From: Cytophagales bacterium
GTDB lineage: Bacteria; Bacteroidota; Bacteroidia; Cytophagales; Cyclobacteriaceae
Direction: 5' to 3'
NCBI GenBank assembly: GCA_017303805.1
Contig: JAFLBQ010000005.1
Coordinates: forward strand, 186,001-250,000
DNA length: 64,000 bases
This document shows, in pieces, positions 51,772-59,668 of the stretch. Below the pieces are notes generated by a model. It had not been told where the DNA came from. It was given only the letters and a program-made list of their open reading frames with translations, and searched no databases. Position 1 is the first letter of the stretch, and every line of letters starts with the position of its first letter. The position numbers were made by a program, and so were the translations under genes.

Positions 51772-51795
51772 TAACTTTTAATTTCAAAGTACTTT
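51772..51795 (+). promoter_or_regulatory. Second promoter/operator, upstream of creD
   Basis: TAACTTTT at 51772-51779 (TAnnTTT-type -7), six bases, then AAAGTACTTT at 51786-51795. This repeats the arrangement at 50808-50831. A -33 element is not clear. The creD ATG is at 51811. Confidence 0.5.
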
Positions 51796-51810
51796 CAAAA
51801 ATGCAAAACT

Positions 51811-53196
51811 ATGGAAACACAACCAACTCTTAGCGTATTCGAGCGCTTTAACCAATGGATTACCGAATCCATTATGGTAAAATTATTTTCAATCGGGTTT
51901 CTGATTTTAATCTTACTTATCCCCACCTCGTGGATAGAAAGTTTAATTCGCGAGCGGCAATACCGGGCCGATGAGGTTATTCGCGAAGTATCCGATAAAT
52001 GGTCGGGCCGGCAGTTATTATCGGGGCCGGTGCTCCGAATTCCATTCACCAAAAAAGAAAAGATTAGAACCTGGCGCGAGGGCAAACAAGTGGAAGAAAT
52101 TATCGAGCAGAACCACTACGGTTATTTCTTGCCGGAGGACTATCGGGTGAAAAGCAACATTAGTACCGAGGTGCGCAAGCGCGGAATCTTTGAGGTGGTA
52201 CTCTATAAAAGTGATCTTGAGATGGAAGCACAATTTGTAGTTCCGGATTTCTCAGCCTGGAATATTCCGGATGAACAAGTGTATTGGAAGGAAGCCGTAC
52301 TATTGAATGGAATTTCGGATTTACGAGGCATTGGTGAAAATCCGGTAGTAAAGGTGGGCGAAAAGATCTTACAATCAGAACCGATGAGCGATATTGGAAT
52401 TTCTGTAAATCAATACCAGGTTGATTCAAACGGAGAGGGTGCCAGCGGAATTGTAACTCCCCTGGGTTGGTTAGCGCGGCCCGAAACGTTACTCCCGGTA
52501 AGCATGAACCTGAATCTTAAAGGCAGTGAGAGTTTATATTTTATTCCCACAGGTAAATCAACCGAAGTAAGCTCAACCAGTTCGTGGCCCTCGCCAAGTT
52601 TTGAAGGTAAACTCTTACCAGAGCATGTGGTTACAGATACTGGCTTTACGGCCACCTGGAAAGTGCTTTCCTTCAACCGGCCGTTCTCACAGAAATGGAT
52701 GGATCGCGATCAAACCTTGTCAGGATCCGAATTTGGTGTTCGGTTATTGATTCCAGCCGATCAATACCAAAAGAGTACGCGCACCGCGAAATATGGTGTA
52801 CTGATTATTCTGCTTGCTTTCACTTCGTTGTTTCTGGTTGAGATTACCACCAAAACACGCATTCATCCATTTCAATATATCTTGATTGGTGCCGCATTGA
52901 TTATCTATTACACATTATTGCTGTCATTTTCTGAACAAGTAGGGTATAATGCTGCGTATGCAATTGCTTCCATCGCAACAACAATTCTTGTAACGCTCTA
53001 CGCTACCAGTTTTTTAAAGAGCCGGTCGGTAGTTGTGCTGTTTGCCCTGCTGATGGTTTCATTTTACAGCTTCATTTTCATCATTATCCAGGCGCAGGAT
53101 TTCAGCTTGTTGATCGGTAGCATCGGTCTGTTCCTGATTATCGGTCTGCTGATGTATTTTTCGCGCAACATTAAGTGGTATGGGGCGAGGCAATAA
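51811..53196 (+). CDS. creD: Inner-membrane protein CreD
   Basis: 461 residues, the usual length. An N-terminal helix (about 24-42, SIGFLILILLIPTSWI) is followed by SLIRERQYRADEVIREVSDK and WSGRQLLSGPVLRIPF, a clear CreD motif. The large periplasmic region (about 60-310) precedes five to six C-terminal helices (about 325-450, with SLFLVEITTKTRIHPFQYIL). CreD is an envelope integrity protein whose exact activity is unknown; in Proteobacteria it belongs to the CreBC regulon. Here control seems to be by the winged-helix protein. A strong terminator follows the stop. Confidence 0.93.
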   Translation: METQPTLSVFERFNQWITESIMVKLFSIGFLILILLIPTSWIESLIRERQYRADEVIREVSDKWSGRQLLSGPVLRIPFTKKEKIRTWREGKQVEEIIEQNHYGYFLPEDYRVKSNISTEVRKRGIFEVVLYKSDLEMEAQFVVPDFSAWNIPDEQVYWKEAVLLNGISDLRGIGENPVVKVGEKILQSEPMSDIGISVNQYQVDSNGEGASGIVTPLGWLARPETLLPVSMNLNLKGSESLYFIPTGKSTEVSSTSSWPSPSFEGKLLPEHVVTDTGFTATWKVLSFNRPFSQKWMDRDQTLSGSEFGVRLLIPADQYQKSTRTAKYGVLIILLAFTSLFLVEITTKTRIHPFQYILIGAALIIYYTLLLSFSEQVGYNAAYAIASIATTILVTLYATSFLKSRSVVVLFALLMVSFYSFIFIIIQAQDFSLLIGSIGLFLIIGLLMYFSRNIKWYGARQ

Positions 53197-53204
53197 GTAA
53201 AAAT

Positions 53205-53246
53205 GAGGAGTTGTTCGATAGGATAGAGAACAACTCCTCTTTTTTT
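53205..53246 (+). terminator. Strong terminator after creD
   Basis: GAGGAGTTGTTC at 53205-53216 pairs perfectly with GAACAACTCCTC at 53228-53239, followed by seven T. It lies inside the open frame that runs upstream of the rhamnosidase, which confirms that the rhamnosidase starts later, at 53259. Confidence 0.92.
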
Positions 53247-53258
53247 GTAAATTTCTTC

Positions 53259-55604
53259 ATGCTAAAATACATCTTATGGCTGCTGCCAGTATTATGCTTC
53301 GGGCAACAGTTAGTACAACCCGATGCCCGGGTAGTTAAAAGCCGGTGGGAAGCGCGATGGATTGCGCCCCGCGAAGGAGAATCTCAGTTTGGAGTGCACC
53401 ATTTTCGCAAATCGTTCGAATTAAAATCGAAACCCCAGCAGTTTGTTATTCATCTTTCGGCTGACAATCGCTATAGGCTTTTTGTAAATGGTACGTATGT
53501 TACCGATGGCCCCCAAATCAGCGATAGCCGGCACTGGCGGTTTGAATCGTTGGACATTGCAGCGCTGCTAAACGCAGGAAGCAATACGTTGGCCGTGCAG
53601 GTAGTTAACTATGCAGAACAAGCCCCCGTATATTTGATGGGGGTGCGTGCAGCCATGATTGTGCAAGGCAACGATTCACTTAGTGCCGTTGTAAACTCGA
53701 ATGCCACGTGGAAATATTTTACCAACCCGGCTGTTAAAGCCTTGCCCTTCGGCCCGGGGAATCCCGAATTGTATTATCAATACTATGCCGCTGGCCCGAT
53801 GGACCATGTAGATGGAAATAATTTTCCGTGGGGTTGGGAACACCCGGCATATAACGATGCTGCCTGGCCCAGCCCAAAGGCAACAGAAACGGGAGCCCCT
53901 TTTAGTGTGGTAGGTTATGGCGATGCTACGTGGGAACTGGTACCCCGTTCGATTCCCTTAATGGAACGAACCTGGCAACCGGCTGGAATAATTCGAAGAA
54001 GCACAGGCCTGCCACTACCGGTTGAAAAATTTCCGGTTACTGTGCCCGCCAATACAACGGTTTCGTTGCTTGTAGATCAGCAACAACTTACTTCTGCGTT
54101 TCCGGAACTTACGCTATCGGGGGGTAAGCAAAGTACTATAAAGCTTACCTATGCCGAAGGTGTTTTTAACGACATTCGAAATAAAGGCCACCGCGATTCC
54201 ATACAAGGCAGCACATTGCATGGAGTGCACGATATTTTTATTGCCGATGGCCACGAGGCCCGGGTGTTTACTACGCTTACCTATCGAACCTTTCGGTACG
54301 TGCAGGTAGAAATAACAACACAAAGTCAGCCTTTGCAAATTTCCAAATTTGGAAGTTGGTTTACAGGCTATCCGTTTCAACGAAAAGGAAATTTTGAAGC
54401 CGAAGATCAAGCCCTGGCTAAGGTGTTTGATATTGGCTGGCATACTGCCCGCCTGTGTGCGTACGAAACGTATATGGACTGTCCCTACTGGGAACGCCTG
54501 CAATATGTTGGCGATACAAGAATTCAAGCGTTGGTTTCGTACTATGTTTCGGGCGATGATCGTTTGGCACGCAATGCCCTAGAGCAATTTTATTGGTCGC
54601 TGACTTACGATGGCCTTACCGCAAGCCGCTACCCGTCTGCTTTAACTCAATTTATCCCCAACTACTCGCTGGTATGGGTAACCATGGTGCACGATTTTTT
54701 TATGTATCGCAACGACCCTGAGTTTGTGCGTAGCTTTCTGCCGGGTATAGAACGGGTATTGCAGCATTTTGAAAAGTATCTTACACCTGATAAGCTGATG
54801 CAAGAGCAACCATATTGGGATTTTTTAGATCATACCTACCCAACCCACAAGATTTTTACTGAAAGCAAATCGAAAAAACTTACTACTAATTCGCTCTTTT
54901 ATGCTTACACGTTAAGTCTGGCGTCCGAGCTTTTCAATTACTATCAACAGCCGGAACGGGCCCAGCACTATGCGCTGCTAAGTCAACAATTAAAAGCCGG
55001 TGTAAAGCGCCAGTGTTGGGATGCTGCCCGGGGCCTCTTTGCCGACACGCCCGATAAAAATTATTACAGCATGCACGCTAACATTCTGGCAATACTCTGT
55101 GGAATGATTGACAGGCCCGAACAAGCTGATTTTCTGAAACGGGTAACGGAAGATAAAACACTAATCCCCACCACACTCTATTTTGATTTTTACCTGGGGC
55201 GGGCTATGAATGTTGCCCGCGCGGGCGATCAATACCTGGGCTTATTAAGGCAATGGAAAGAATTGTTGAACCTGGGCCTAACTACTTTTCCCGAAGGAGT
55301 AACCCGCAGTGAATGCCATGCGTGGAGCGCCAGCCCCAATTTTGAAATGCTGGCCACGTTTGCCGGCATTCAACCTCAAACTCCGGGATTCAAAAAAGTT
55401 TTGATTCGGCCGTTGTTGCAATCGCTGCAATCGGTGAAAGGCGTGGTTCCGCATTGGGCAGGAGAGATTGCAGTAGAATTTGAAAAGAGAGGAGTTCAAC
55501 TGAAGGGCAGCGTTACATTGCCGGCAGGCATTAGTGGCCGGCTGGAATGGAACGGGAAGGTGTACGAGTTGAAATCCGGGTTTAATTCCGTGACTACTTT
55601 GTAG
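53259..55604 (+). CDS. Alpha-L-rhamnosidase-like glycoside hydrolase (GH78)
   Basis: 781 residues from ATG 53259, which gives a signal peptide (MLKYILWLLPVLCFGQQ). N-terminal sandwich domains (about 25-380) include RWEARWIAPREGESQFGVHH and RYRLFVNGTYVTDGPQ. The six-hairpin barrel follows, with CAYETYMDCPYWERLQYVGD then TRIQALVSYY (about 405-435) and SECHAWSASPNFEML near residue 690. These are typical of bacterial rhamnosidases, which remove terminal rhamnose from plant or microbial glycans. No SusCD or other polysaccharide genes are adjacent, so it seems an isolated periplasmic enzyme. The catalytic acid was not located with certainty. Confidence 0.87.
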   Translation: MLKYILWLLPVLCFGQQLVQPDARVVKSRWEARWIAPREGESQFGVHHFRKSFELKSKPQQFVIHLSADNRYRLFVNGTYVTDGPQISDSRHWRFESLDIAALLNAGSNTLAVQVVNYAEQAPVYLMGVRAAMIVQGNDSLSAVVNSNATWKYFTNPAVKALPFGPGNPELYYQYYAAGPMDHVDGNNFPWGWEHPAYNDAAWPSPKATETGAPFSVVGYGDATWELVPRSIPLMERTWQPAGIIRRSTGLPLPVEKFPVTVPANTTVSLLVDQQQLTSAFPELTLSGGKQSTIKLTYAEGVFNDIRNKGHRDSIQGSTLHGVHDIFIADGHEARVFTTLTYRTFRYVQVEITTQSQPLQISKFGSWFTGYPFQRKGNFEAEDQALAKVFDIGWHTARLCAYETYMDCPYWERLQYVGDTRIQALVSYYVSGDDRLARNALEQFYWSLTYDGLTASRYPSALTQFIPNYSLVWVTMVHDFFMYRNDPEFVRSFLPGIERVLQHFEKYLTPDKLMQEQPYWDFLDHTYPTHKIFTESKSKKLTTNSLFYAYTLSLASELFNYYQQPERAQHYALLSQQLKAGVKRQCWDAARGLFADTPDKNYYSMHANILAILCGMIDRPEQADFLKRVTEDKTLIPTTLYFDFYLGRAMNVARAGDQYLGLLRQWKELLNLGLTTFPEGVTRSECHAWSASPNFEMLATFAGIQPQTPGFKKVLIRPLLQSLQSVKGVVPHWAGEIAVEFEKRGVQLKGSVTLPAGISGRLEWNGKVYELKSGFNSVTTL

Positions 55605-55623
55605 GTGGAATAATTGAATAGCA

Positions 55624-56121
55624 ATGAATAGTAAACTAAAACAGAAAGTAATAGCGCTTGAAGCGAGACGAGATACAAAAAGTTTGATCAAGTTATTGAA
55701 GACTGGCGATTTTGAATCGAGATGTTTGGCAGCCGAATGCTTGGGTAATCTGAAAGCCGGAGAAGCGAAGCCAGACTTAATAGCCGCGTTAAACGATCCG
55801 GTAAAGCTGGTGGTATTGGCAGTTATACAGGCATTGGAACAAATCGGAATGGATGGCAAAACAAAAAGTTTAGCCGAGGCAAGAATTGCGGAGTTAAACC
55901 GGCTGGAACAAAATCATCAAATTAATTTGCAGGAGGCGGTTGCCAAGCGAGGCGACCCCGATATAGCTGAGGCAAAGCGAATGCAGGAAATACTTTCGCT
56001 GAGTGGTGCCCACAAGCAAATGACGGAAGAAAATGAAAAGACAAATACCGTTTTGTTAATTGCCGTAACCATTCTTGGCCTGTTGGGAATCGTAGCGTGG
56101 TTTATCCGGCTTCTTTGGTAA
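55624..56121 (+). CDS. HEAT-repeat protein with C-terminal membrane anchor
   Basis: 165 residues. Two HEAT-type helical pairs at about 15-80 (SLIKLLKTGDFESRCLAAEC, then PDLIAALNDPVKLVVLAVIQ). A charged helix follows (ADIAEAKRMQEI-like region, about 115-140), and a single C-terminal helix (about 142-163) with the tail outside. The domains probably face the cytoplasm and bind a partner protein. It starts 19 bases after the rhamnosidase and is convergent with pruA, 18 bases between stops. Confidence 0.8.
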   Translation: MNSKLKQKVIALEARRDTKSLIKLLKTGDFESRCLAAECLGNLKAGEAKPDLIAALNDPVKLVVLAVIQALEQIGMDGKTKSLAEARIAELNRLEQNHQINLQEAVAKRGDPDIAEAKRMQEILSLSGAHKQMTEENEKTNTVLLIAVTILGLLGIVAWFIRLLW

Positions 56122-56139
56122 TGCAATCAATGTGTTGCT

Positions 56140-57771
56140 CTATTCTTTCTCCAAAAACGGATACCGATAGTCAGTGGGCGTTACAAACGTTTCTTTGATG
56201 GTGCGCATGCTTACCCAACGCAACAGGTTTACTTTTGCCCCGGCCTTATCGTTGGTGCCGGAGCCCCTTGCCCCGCCAAAAGGTTGTTGGCCTACCACAG
56301 CTCCCGTTGGTTTATCGTTGATATAAAAATTACCGGCAGCGTTAACCAGTTTTTGAGTTGCCAACTCCACAGCAAAACGATCTTTAGCCAGAATAGATCC
56401 CGTAAGGGCATAAGGCGAAGTGCTATCTACCAACTCAAGTGTTTGTTCGAAATTTTCGGAATGATATACATAGATGGTAAGCACGGGGCCAAAAATTTCT
56501 TCGCACATGGTTAGCGAAGAAGCATCTTTGGTAACAATTACGGTGGGTTCAATAAAATACCCTTTCGATTTATCGGATTTACCACCGGCAATAATTTCGT
56601 TTAGCGGATTTTGCTGCGCTTTTTCAATGTAGCCGGTAATAGAGTTGAAAGCTTTCTCGTCAATTACTGCGTTTATAAAATTTCCAAAATCTTCCGTGGG
56701 CCCCATTTTGAAACTCTTCAGGTCTTCTACCAGGTACTGTTGTACTTCGGTCCAGAGGTTAGATGGAATGTAGGCCCGGGAAGCAGCCGAACATTTTTGG
56801 CCCTGATATTCAAATGCACCGCGTGCAAGTGCGGTAGAAACTTCGCGCGCATTGGCGCTCTTGTGGGCAATCACAAAATCTTTTCCTCCGGTTTCGCCTA
56901 CTATGCGCGGGTATGACCGGTACTTGTGGATATTGTTGCCAATCGTTTTCCAAATGTTTTGAAACACACCAGTACTTCCCGTAAAGTGAATGCCTGCAAA
57001 ATCTTTATGATTAAAAATTACTTCGCCTGCATCGGGCCCGCTTACATACACAAGATTAATTACGCCATCGGGCAAACCCGCTTCTTTTAACACCTGCATA
57101 ATTACATTGGCCGCATAGATTTGCGAGTTGGCAGGTTTCCAAACTACGGTGTTACCCATCATGGCAGCGCTGGTTGGTAAGTTTCCTGCAATAGCCGTAA
57201 AATTGAATGGAGTAAGTGCAAACACAAAACCTTCCAGCGGTCTGTACTCCATGCGGTTCCACACACCGGGCGATGATTGCGGCTGATCGTTATAGATCTC
57301 GCTCATGAAGTGCACATTAAAGCGGAGAAAATCGATTAACTCGCACGCAGCATCAATTTCGGCCTGAAAGGCATTTTTGGATTGCCCCAGCATGGTGGCT
57401 GCGTTAATCGTATAGCGATACGGCCCTGCAAGTAGGTCGGCAGCTTTTAAAAAAATACTGGCGCGGTTTTCCCAACTTAAACTTGCCCACAGGGGCTTGG
57501 CAGCGAGGGCGGCCTCAATGGCCTGTTCTACATGGCGTTTATCGCCCTCATAAAAGTACCCCAACACATGCTGGTGATCGTGTGGAGGCGTGAGCGGCTT
57601 TTTATTTTCGGTGCGTACTTCTTCGGCACCAATGTACATGGGTATGTCGGCAACGGTAGCCCGGGCTTCGGCAAGTGCCTTTTTTAAGGCCGTGCGTTCT
57701 TTGGTGCCCGGGGCATAAGAAAGTACAGGTTCGTTTTTAGGAGCGGGAACATGAAAAAAACCGGTTGACAT
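56140..57771 (-). CDS. pruA: L-glutamate gamma-semialdehyde dehydrogenase (P5C dehydrogenase)
   Basis: 543 residues, the length of the monofunctional enzyme. Signature segments: MEYRPLEGFVFALTPFNFTA with IAGNLP (about 178-203), the catalytic Cys in YQGQKCSAASRAY (about 310), and FNSITGYIEKA. It oxidises L-glutamate-5-semialdehyde to glutamate with NAD in proline use. Promoter: TAACTTTG on the minus strand at 57822-57829 gives a leader of about 45 bases. No proline dehydrogenase (putA/prodh) gene is in the window. Confidence 0.93.
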   Translation of the reverse strand: MSTGFFHVPAPKNEPVLSYAPGTKERTALKKALAEARATVADIPMYIGAEEVRTENKKPLTPPHDHQHVLGYFYEGDKRHVEQAIEAALAAKPLWASLSWENRASIFLKAADLLAGPYRYTINAATMLGQSKNAFQAEIDAACELIDFLRFNVHFMSEIYNDQPQSSPGVWNRMEYRPLEGFVFALTPFNFTAIAGNLPTSAAMMGNTVVWKPANSQIYAANVIMQVLKEAGLPDGVINLVYVSGPDAGEVIFNHKDFAGIHFTGSTGVFQNIWKTIGNNIHKYRSYPRIVGETGGKDFVIAHKSANAREVSTALARGAFEYQGQKCSAASRAYIPSNLWTEVQQYLVEDLKSFKMGPTEDFGNFINAVIDEKAFNSITGYIEKAQQNPLNEIIAGGKSDKSKGYFIEPTVIVTKDASSLTMCEEIFGPVLTIYVYHSENFEQTLELVDSTSPYALTGSILAKDRFAVELATQKLVNAAGNFYINDKPTGAVVGQQPFGGARGSGTNDKAGAKVNLLRWVSMRTIKETFVTPTDYRYPFLEKE

Positions 57772-57821
57772 AGCACGTAATATTTTAAAAGTTCATTTGT
57801 CTTTTGGCAAAAAGACGGTTG

Positions 57822-57829
57822 CAAAGTTA
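57822..57829 (-). promoter_or_regulatory. Candidate -7 element of pruA
   Basis: The minus strand reads TAACTTTG, an exact TAnnTTTG match in the gap upstream of pruA. TTTA rather than TTTG lies about 20 bases further upstream, inside the end of the neighbouring gene. Confidence 0.45.
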
Positions 57830-57846
57830 GGTGATAAAGTTGGGTT

Positions 57847-58539
57847 TTAAAGTATCTCTATAAGTTGATTCAGGTCGTGAATTTCGTGCGTTAATACTTC
57901 GCGATGAGCTACCCGGTGAGGGTTATAGAAAATCGTATCGATACACGCATTGCGGGCGCCACCAATATCGGTTTGCAGATTATCGCCAATCATTACAGCC
58001 TGGTGTGGAGCAAAGCCGGCTTCGGCCAGCGCAAAATCAAAAATTTCGCGTGCCGGCTTTTTGTATCCGGCCCGGGCCGAAGTAACTACGTTCTTAAAGT
58101 AATGCGTAATGCCGGCTGCTGCCAGCTTGGTGCCTTGTATTTCTTCAAAGCCATTGGTAACAATGGTAAGCGGGTAGCGAGGTGCCAGGTACTCGAGCGA
58201 GCGAAGGGCATTTGGCATGAGCGCACTTTTGCGTGGTGATTGGCGCACATACTCTTCCGATAATTTCATAGAGAGGGCCTCATCGGCTATGCCAAAGTGA
58301 GCCAGAATGGTGCGGAAGCGGTGGAAGCGGATTTCTTCGCGAGTAATCTGGCCGGCATCGTAGCGGGCCCACAGGCTGGTATTAATTTCGGAGAACACCT
58401 GTTGGAAGTCGGTGAATCGGGCAACACCCAAGTTCTCTAACCCGTGTTGTGCGTATAATTCGGCAAGGGTTGCGGCCGAGTTTGTTTCAAAATCCCAAAT
58501 TGTATGGTCCAGATCAAACAATATGCATTTGTACTTCAT
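57847..58539 (-). CDS. YjjG-family noncanonical pyrimidine nucleotidase (HAD)
   Basis: 230 residues. HAD motif I ILFDLDHTIWDFETN at about 6-20 (nucleophile Asp in DLDHT), motif II TIVTNGFEEIQ (about 125), and motif III/IV KKPAREIFDFAL and AVMIGDNLQTDIGGA. The FETNS extension after motif I and the cap domain are typical of YjjG, which dephosphorylates unusual pyrimidine nucleotides and protects the pool. It starts one base after the ArsR gene stop, so they form an operon. pruA is downstream with its own promoter. Confidence 0.9.
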   Translation of the reverse strand: MKYKCILFDLDHTIWDFETNSAATLAELYAQHGLENLGVARFTDFQQVFSEINTSLWARYDAGQITREEIRFHRFRTILAHFGIADEALSMKLSEEYVRQSPRKSALMPNALRSLEYLAPRYPLTIVTNGFEEIQGTKLAAAGITHYFKNVVTSARAGYKKPAREIFDFALAEAGFAPHQAVMIGDNLQTDIGGARNACIDTIFYNPHRVAHREVLTHEIHDLNQLIEIL

Positions 58540-58929
58540 CTAAAAGGGCTGGCTGTGAGGTTTCAGGTTTAGTTTATTAAGCGAAAGTTCGCGGTTGGTG
58601 TAAAGTGTATTAAAAATTTGTTGGTCTTTCTGCAGTTGCGGGTCGCGACTGAGAAACTGGAAGATTTGCCGGGTAATATCCAGCACCTCTTCTTTTAATT
58701 GATAGAAAGCCCATTGGTTAATTTTGCGCGAGGTGAGAATTCCGGAATTTTTCAGGTAAAGCAAATGCCGCGAAGTTTTGGTTTGCGTAAACTCAAGAAT
58801 ATGTTCCAGGTCTGTAATGCACATTTCACCATTGGTTAAAATAAGATTTAAGATGCGCAACCTTGCCGTATCGGAACAGGCCAAAAATATTTGGGCACCT
58901 AAATCAATATTAAAATGTTTTAAACGCAT
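58540..58929 (-). CDS. ArsR-family winged-helix regulator
   Basis: 129 residues. The HTH region starts LACSDTARLRILNLILTNGE and has MCITDLEHILEFTQTKTSRH with LLYLKNSGIL, followed by the wing INQWAFYQL. No CXC metal-binding motif of classical ArsR is present (only two isolated cysteines at about residues 18 and 37), so metal sensing is doubtful. A helical tail covers 90-129. The gene directly abuts the nucleotidase gene and both run in one direction. Confidence 0.85.
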   Translation of the reverse strand: MRLKHFNIDLGAQIFLACSDTARLRILNLILTNGEMCITDLEHILEFTQTKTSRHLLYLKNSGILTSRKINQWAFYQLKEEVLDITRQIFQFLSRDPQLQKDQQIFNTLYTNRELSLNKLNLKPHSQPF

Positions 58930-59005
58930 GGCGGTTTGCTAGCAGGCGGCTAAGGTACTAAAAACCACTGGTGTAGCAGGATTAGGTGGGAATACCCTGA
59001 ATCTA

Positions 59006-59013
59006 TATCTTTG
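59006..59013 (+). promoter_or_regulatory. Candidate -7 element of the gene at 59037
   Basis: TATCTTTG matches TAnnTTTG exactly. Transcription would begin near 59020, which suits a start at GTG 59037 better than at TTG 59025. Confidence 0.45.
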
Positions 59014-59036
59014 GTCAACTTATTTTGAATGCAATT

Positions 59037-59648
59037 GTGAGGAAACTATTTGGCTTACTTATTCTGGGAATTTTGCTTACGGCCACTGCCGATGTAGTGG
59101 CACAAAGCAAAAGGCGTATCATTCAACTTTCGGGTTTTGTGAGCGACAGTGTAAATGTGCTGCCTGGGGTGCACATTTATGTGCCCAAAGCCGGAAGAGG
59201 AACCAGCACCAGCCCGGCCGGCTTTTTTTCTATGCCGGTATTAGAAGGCGATAGCGTAGTAATTAGTTCCATTGGTTTCCATCGCCAACATTACATTGTT
59301 CCTGCCAAAGCCCCCGATAACTTAACCATTGTAATTGAAATGGTTTCGGATGTTACCTACCTGAAAGAAGTGCAGATAATGCCTTTTCCTACCGAAGAAG
59401 TTTTTAAAGAAGCGGTATTGGCGCTTAATATTCCAATGGATAACGGTATCGATCAAAAAAATATTAATGCCGAGTTGATTGCGCTTATGATAAAGACTAC
59501 GCCCATGGATGGGGCCGCAAACTATAAATACTATATGGACCAATGGAGTACTTCGGCTGCCGATCGGTTTCAGCCACGCACCAATCCATTCCTAAATCCT
59601 TTTAACTGGGCCCGCTTTATCCGCGACCTGAAGCAAAATAAAAAGTAG
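59037..59648 (+). CDS. Carboxypeptidase-regulatory-like domain protein, exported
   Basis: About 203 residues from GTG 59037 (RKLFGLLILGILLTATADVV); a TTG four codons upstream is the alternative. Signal peptide ends at VVAQ. The domain (about 30-110) follows the pattern LSGFVSDSVNVLPGVHIYVP, GTSTSPAGFFSMPVLEGD and VVISSIGFHRQ, the carboxypeptidase D regulatory-like beta sandwich found at the start of TonB-dependent receptors. Here it stands without a barrel. The C-terminal half is helical with a tail rich in N, F, R and K. Function unknown. Confidence 0.8.
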   Translation: MRKLFGLLILGILLTATADVVAQSKRRIIQLSGFVSDSVNVLPGVHIYVPKAGRGTSTSPAGFFSMPVLEGDSVVISSIGFHRQHYIVPAKAPDNLTIVIEMVSDVTYLKEVQIMPFPTEEVFKEAVLALNIPMDNGIDQKNINAELIALMIKTTPMDGAANYKYYMDQWSTSAADRFQPRTNPFLNPFNWARFIRDLKQNKK

Positions 59649-59668
59649 CTGACTAAATCAGATTTTCA

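Noticed and set aside
53175-53258. 28-codon extension of the rhamnosidase
   Set aside because: It contains a strong terminator hairpin and the end of creD; the signal peptide starts at 53259.
55278-55859. 193-codon open frame on the minus strand
   Set aside because: It covers the end of the rhamnosidase and the start of the HEAT protein on the other strand. Both of those have recognisable domains.
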